From assembly GCA_959601495.1 (NCBI GenBank), contig CAUGPT010000037.1, forward strand, positions 1-17,854: a DNA stretch of 17,854 bases, written 5' to 3'. Both the position numbers and the translations under genes were made by a program. Origin of the DNA: Avispirillum sp959601495. GTDB lineage: Bacteria > Bacillota > Clostridia > Oscillospirales > CAG-272. A model generated the notes under the pieces. It saw only the letters and a list, made by a program, of their open reading frames with translations. It was not told where the DNA came from and made no database searches. How positions within the stretch are numbered: position 1 is the first letter of the stretch; each line of letters starts with the position of its first letter. Of this stretch, positions 15,132 to 17,854 are shown in pieces.

Positions 15132-16994
15132 TTATTCTGTTATACCTTCAGCGGCAAATGACGCAATGTCCGCGGCGACGGACTCGGCGTCAAGCCTGCA
15201 GAGCTTTTCAAGCTGAGGCACGTCGGCATGGGTCAGAAATCCGTCTATTGCCGAAACGCGGACGCACTCGCCGCGCTCTCTGCGCGCTGCCGCTGCAGCT
15301 ATCGCCTCTCCGATGCCGCCGCTGCGGCAGCCCTCTTCAACGACAAGTATCTTTTTGCAGCCGCAGGCGTCAAGCACATCGTCGGCACAAAGAGGCAAAA
15401 GTCTTACAAGTTTTACCGCTCTGACACCGATATTCGGCGCGCAAAGACCGATCGCCGCAAAAACGTTCGATGTTATTCTGCCGTATGTAACAACCGCAAC
15501 GTCGCAGTCCGCGCCGCCATCGGGATCGAGAACGGTAAAGCTGCCGCGGTTCTTAAAGCCGCTGCGGTCGTATTCTCTCTCCTTGCCTTTGGGATATCTG
15601 ACGGCACACAGTCCGCTGCCGCCGACGCTTTTGTCAAGGCACCCCCAAAGCTCGGAGTATGTCTCCGGCGACCATAGAGTGACCCCGGGCATCTGCGACA
15701 GCAGGGCAACATCGTATATGCCCTGATGCGTTATGCCGTCTCCGCCCACGAGACCGGCGCGGTCGATCGCAAGGACCGCGTGCACGTTCTGCAGTACGAT
15801 GTCCTCAAGTATCTGGTCGTATGCCCTCTGCATAAATGTTGAGTACAGCGCAAGCACGGGCAGGCTGCCGCCTATGGCAAGACCGCCTGTAAGCGTTGCG
15901 GCACATTCCTCGGCGATGCCCACGTCATACAGCTTTTTGGGAAAAAGGCTGCGGAAGGCGGAAAGGCCCGTGCCGTCCGCCATGGCAGCGGTCACTGCGC
16001 AAAGGCGGTCGTTCTCACCGGCGTGGGCGCACAGATATGAGCCGAAAACCGTGGAGAACGATCTGCCCGGTACTGACGAAACGCCCTTTTCGGGATCGAA
16101 GGAACCCGCAAAATGATATATGTCCGGGCGCTTCTCCGCAGGCTCGTAACCCTTGCCCTTCAGCGTTATCATGTGTATGAGCGTACAGCCGTTTTTCGTC
16201 GTCGCCTCGCGCAGAAGCAGCTCCATTTTGCGCTCGTCGTTGCCGTCTGCGGGGCCCATGTAGTAAAGCCCCATGTTTTCGAAAAAGTTTGTGTGCAGGA
16301 AAAGATGCTTTATAAATTCCTTTATGCGGTAGCAGCCCATAACGATGCCGTGACCCACAACGGGAATTTTGCCGAATACTGTCTGAAGCCTTCTTTTGAA
16401 GTCGAAATACCGCTTTGAGTTGCGCAGCCTTGTGAAATATTTGGGAATGCCGCCCACGTTTCTGGATATGGACATTTCGTTGTCGTTCAGAACGATTATG
16501 AGGCGGAGATCCTTTTCCATGCAGGAATTAAGCGTTTCGTATACCATACCGTTTGTAAACGAGCCGTCTCCGATAACGGCAACGGTCCATGATGTGTCGC
16601 CGCGCCGGGCCTTTGCCCTTGCAATGCCCAAAGCGCACGGCAGCGCGCTGCCTGAGTGACCTGCGGTGAGAACGTCGAATTCGCTCTCACCCCTGTTTGT
16701 AAAGCCGGAAATGCCGCCGAGAGTGCGTATGGAATCAAAGCTCTCATATCTGCCGGTAAGCAGCTTATGGGCGTAGCACTGGTGACCGACGTCAAAGACA
16801 ATGGAGTCTCTCGGGCAGTCGAACACTCGATGCAGGGCGATAGTCGCCTCCACCATGCCCAGGTTCGACGCAAGGTGCCCGCCGGACTGCGCCGATACGG
16901 AGACGATCTTCTCGCGTATCTCCTCAGCAAGAGCCACAAGGCTTTTTGAGTCAAGAGACTTTATATCCGCGTGAGATTTTATACTTTCAAGCAT
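15132..16994 (-). CDS. dxs: 1-deoxy-D-xylulose-5-phosphate synthase
   Basis: 620 residues from the ATG at 16994, which has GGAGGTGG 8-10 bases upstream; a longer frame upstream lies inside pncC and is not used. The enzyme condenses pyruvate and glyceraldehyde-3-phosphate, with thiamine diphosphate, in the first step of the MEP isoprenoid pathway. Conserved: SGGH (His40), DVGHQCYAHKLLTGR (His71), thiamine motif GDG (142-144) to NDNEMSIS (170-177), KGKGYEPAEK (279-288), catalytic Glu362, DRAGLVGGDGITHQG with Asp419 and His423. Length is normal. Two oddities: GHSGSALPCALG replaces the usual GHSSTSISAALG, and the residues after catalytic Glu362 are Glu-Cys where most DXS have Gln-His. This, with GDGSFTNGMVYE, marks a divergent DXS branch that I associate with Clostridia. 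An inactive or altered paralogue is possible but not favoured, as all known catalytic residues remain. Confidence 0.9.
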   Translation of the reverse strand: MLESIKSHADIKSLDSKSLVALAEEIREKIVSVSAQSGGHLASNLGMVEATIALHRVFDCPRDSIVFDVGHQCYAHKLLTGRYESFDSIRTLGGISGFTNRGESEFDVLTAGHSGSALPCALGIARAKARRGDTSWTVAVIGDGSFTNGMVYETLNSCMEKDLRLIIVLNDNEMSISRNVGGIPKYFTRLRNSKRYFDFKRRLQTVFGKIPVVGHGIVMGCYRIKEFIKHLFLHTNFFENMGLYYMGPADGNDERKMELLLREATTKNGCTLIHMITLKGKGYEPAEKRPDIYHFAGSFDPEKGVSSVPGRSFSTVFGSYLCAHAGENDRLCAVTAAMADGTGLSAFRSLFPKKLYDVGIAEECAATLTGGLAIGGSLPVLALYSTFMQRAYDQILEDIVLQNVHAVLAIDRAGLVGGDGITHQGIYDVALLSQMPGVTLWSPETYSELWGCLDKSVGGSGLCAVRYPKGKEREYDRSGFKNRGSFTVLDPDGGADCDVAVVTYGRITSNVFAAIGLCAPNIGVRAVKLVRLLPLCADDVLDACGCKKILVVEEGCRSGGIGEAIAAAAARRERGECVRVSAIDGFLTHADVPQLEKLCRLDAESVAADIASFAAEGITE

Positions 16995-17484
16995 GGTCCG
17001 CCACCTCCGGCGATGACAGCATATCCTGCAGCGCCCGCATCGCAAAATCGGCGGCGGCGCCGCGAATGCCGTCTCTGCCGAGCTCTTCGGGAAAATGCAT
17101 TGTGTATGTGCGCTCACCCATAGGCGCCGTGATGCCGAAGCACACCGTCCCCACGGGAGTCTCCGGCGTTCCGCCGCCGGGGCCGGCAAGACCGGTGACG
17201 GACACTGCCGTGTCCGCGCCTGTGATTCTCTTTACGCCGCGCGCCATTTCCGCCGCGCAACGCTCCGACACAACACCGTATTTTTCAATCGTTTCGGCGG
17301 ACACGCCGAGCACGTTTTCTTTTACGCTGACCGCATAGGATACAACGCCGCCGAGTACCGCGGCGGATGCGCCCGAAATTGAAGTGAGCCGCTGGCATAT
17401 AAGCCCGCCTGTGCAGGACTCCGCTGCGGCAAAGCTGAGATTTTTATCAAGAAGCGTCTGAAGCAGAATTTGTTCTGTCGTCAT
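16987..17484 (-). CDS. pncC: Nicotinamide-nucleotide amidase (stand-alone CinA C-terminal domain)
   Basis: 165 residues, the size of a single CinA C-terminal domain; the N-terminal MoCF-like domain of full CinA is absent. Motifs: AESCTGGLI (21-29), GGVVSYAVSVKENVLGV (45-61), the YGVVSE segment (69-74), VTGLAGPGGGTPETPVGTV (96-114). The enzyme turns nicotinamide mononucleotide into nicotinate mononucleotide plus ammonia, recycling NMN, for example that released by NAD-dependent DNA ligase. The start has only a modest ribosome site: GAGGTG about 12 bases upstream. The last 8 bases overlap the dxs start, so the downstream gene is probably translated by coupling. In many Gram-positive genomes cinA instead adjoins pgsA and recA, so a dxs neighbour is of some note. 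Confidence 0.88.
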   Translation of the reverse strand: MTTEQILLQTLLDKNLSFAAAESCTGGLICQRLTSISGASAAVLGGVVSYAVSVKENVLGVSAETIEKYGVVSERCAAEMARGVKRITGADTAVSVTGLAGPGGGTPETPVGTVCFGITAPMGERTYTMHFPEELGRDGIRGAAADFAMRALQDMLSSPEVADHA

Positions 17485-17554
17485 AGCCTAAAAACACCTC
17501 GTTTTGACAGTTGCGCCGCCGAATGAGAGTATATTCATACTGCGGCATTATATG

Positions 17555-17583
17555 ATTATACACCAAAACCGTGCAATAATCAA
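17555..17583 (-). promoter_or_regulatory. Promoter of pncC-dxs
   Basis: On the minus strand TTGATT (17583-17578), 17 bases, perfect TATAAT (17560-17555). A second TATAAT begins 8 bases further downstream. The pncC ATG lies 71 bases below the first -10, leaving an untranslated leader of about 60 bases with no obvious structure. Confidence 0.72.
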
Positions 17584-17590
17584 GCGCAAT

Positions 17591-17854
17591 ACACGCAATG
17601 AGCAGTTCGGCGCTCACATTGCGGCATTGCAACCGCCCCGGCGCCCCGATGCCCCACTCGCGCGCCTTTCCCCCACGCCCTCCGTCCCTCGTCCTACCGC
17701 TCACCCGCCGCTCACCCGCCGCAAGGTTCGTCCGTCCGCACCCGCCACATACACATCCGCCGCGCCCGCCGTTACGCCCGCGCCCGCCGCGCACCGCCGC
17801 CCGTCCGCACCTGCACCCGTGCCCGCACCGCGCAAAAAATCCGCTCGTCTTCCC
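17591..17854. other. C-rich, strand-asymmetric stretch without a recognised gene
   Basis: From about 17630 to 17820 the plus strand is dominated by C, with runs of four C (17636-17639, 17644-17647, 17652-17655), five C (17670-17674) and several of three. The 11-base unit CCGCTCACCCG occurs twice in tandem (17697-17718). Open frames on either strand give Pro/Arg/His-rich or Gly/Arg-rich low-complexity peptides with no ribosome site, so I do not call a gene. The partner gene, if any, lies beyond the right edge. Confidence 0.45.

Noticed and set aside
16995..17189. 65-residue N-terminal extension of DXS
   Set aside because: The frame is open upstream of 16994, but it overlaps pncC, is Arg/Cys/Pro-rich, and the ATG at 16994 has a good ribosome site and a normal DXS N-terminus.
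17447..17794. 115-codon Gly/Arg-rich minus-strand frame
   Set aside because: Starts at GTG in the G-rich stretch, crosses the pncC promoter and overlaps pncC out of frame; the composition reflects base bias.

Overview
The window looks like chromosome from a Gram-positive, anaerobic-type Clostridia bacterium, most likely a gut member of the Oscillospiraceae or a related family. This is an inference. It rests on moderately high GC, strong Shine-Dalgarno sites (AGGAGG type), frequent ATA and CTT codons, textbook TTGACA-17-TATAAT promoters, lipoprotein rather than periplasmic binding proteins, a stand-alone PncC, a Clostridia-like DXS variant and a secreted GH123-like protein. Nothing indicates a phage, plasmid, IS element, CRISPR array or structural RNA gene.

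Layout. (1) 1-1790, minus strand: a secreted GH123/DUF4091-type protein that runs off the left edge. (2) 1811-1991: two divergent promoters back to back. (3) 2004-5730, plus: a one-polypeptide MacB/FtsX-type ABC exporter, then a lipoprotein D-Ala-D-Ala carboxypeptidase (S11), closed by a strong terminator at 5781-5811. (4) 5812-6192: a GC-rich, hairpin-rich gap with no gene, turning AT-rich near a probable promoter. (5) 6193-13290, plus: a nucleoside uptake and salvage cluster. It holds a BMP-family binding lipoprotein, a double-NBD ATPase, two permeases (NupNOPQ type), pyrimidine-nucleoside phosphorylase and uridine kinase. (6) 13291-13445: a cassette of four to five short palindromes, followed by a clean terminator. 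(7) 13616-14902, plus: an apparently self-regulated MarR-type repressor with an adjacent TauE/SafE-type exporter, ended by a 19-bp perfect inverted repeat. (8) 15099-17583, minus: pncC and dxs, overlapping, with their own promoter and terminator. (9) 17591-17854: a C-rich, strand-asymmetric stretch without a recognisable gene.

How the genes work together. Region 5 is a coherent unit: the lipoprotein captures nucleosides, the ABC core imports them, and Pdp cleaves uridine, thymidine or deoxyuridine to base plus (deoxy)ribose-1-phosphate. Udk instead phosphorylates uridine or cytidine to the monophosphate, so imported nucleosides can be catabolised or salvaged. A hairpin between the binding-protein gene and the ATPase gene, together with different codon choice in the binding-protein gene, suggests that this gene is expressed above the rest. 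Region 7 looks like a small inducible efflux unit. Region 8 joins NMN deamidation to the first step of the MEP isoprenoid pathway by overlapping reading frames, which more likely reflects co-expression than a shared pathway.

Most of the window is ordinary chromosomal housekeeping and transport. I see no clear new multi-gene system. The points most worth checking are the palindrome cassette at 13291-13423, the alternative pairings in the leader at 5962-6046, the unusual Glu-Cys pair next to the catalytic Glu of DXS, and the G-rich (minus strand) stretch upstream of pncC.
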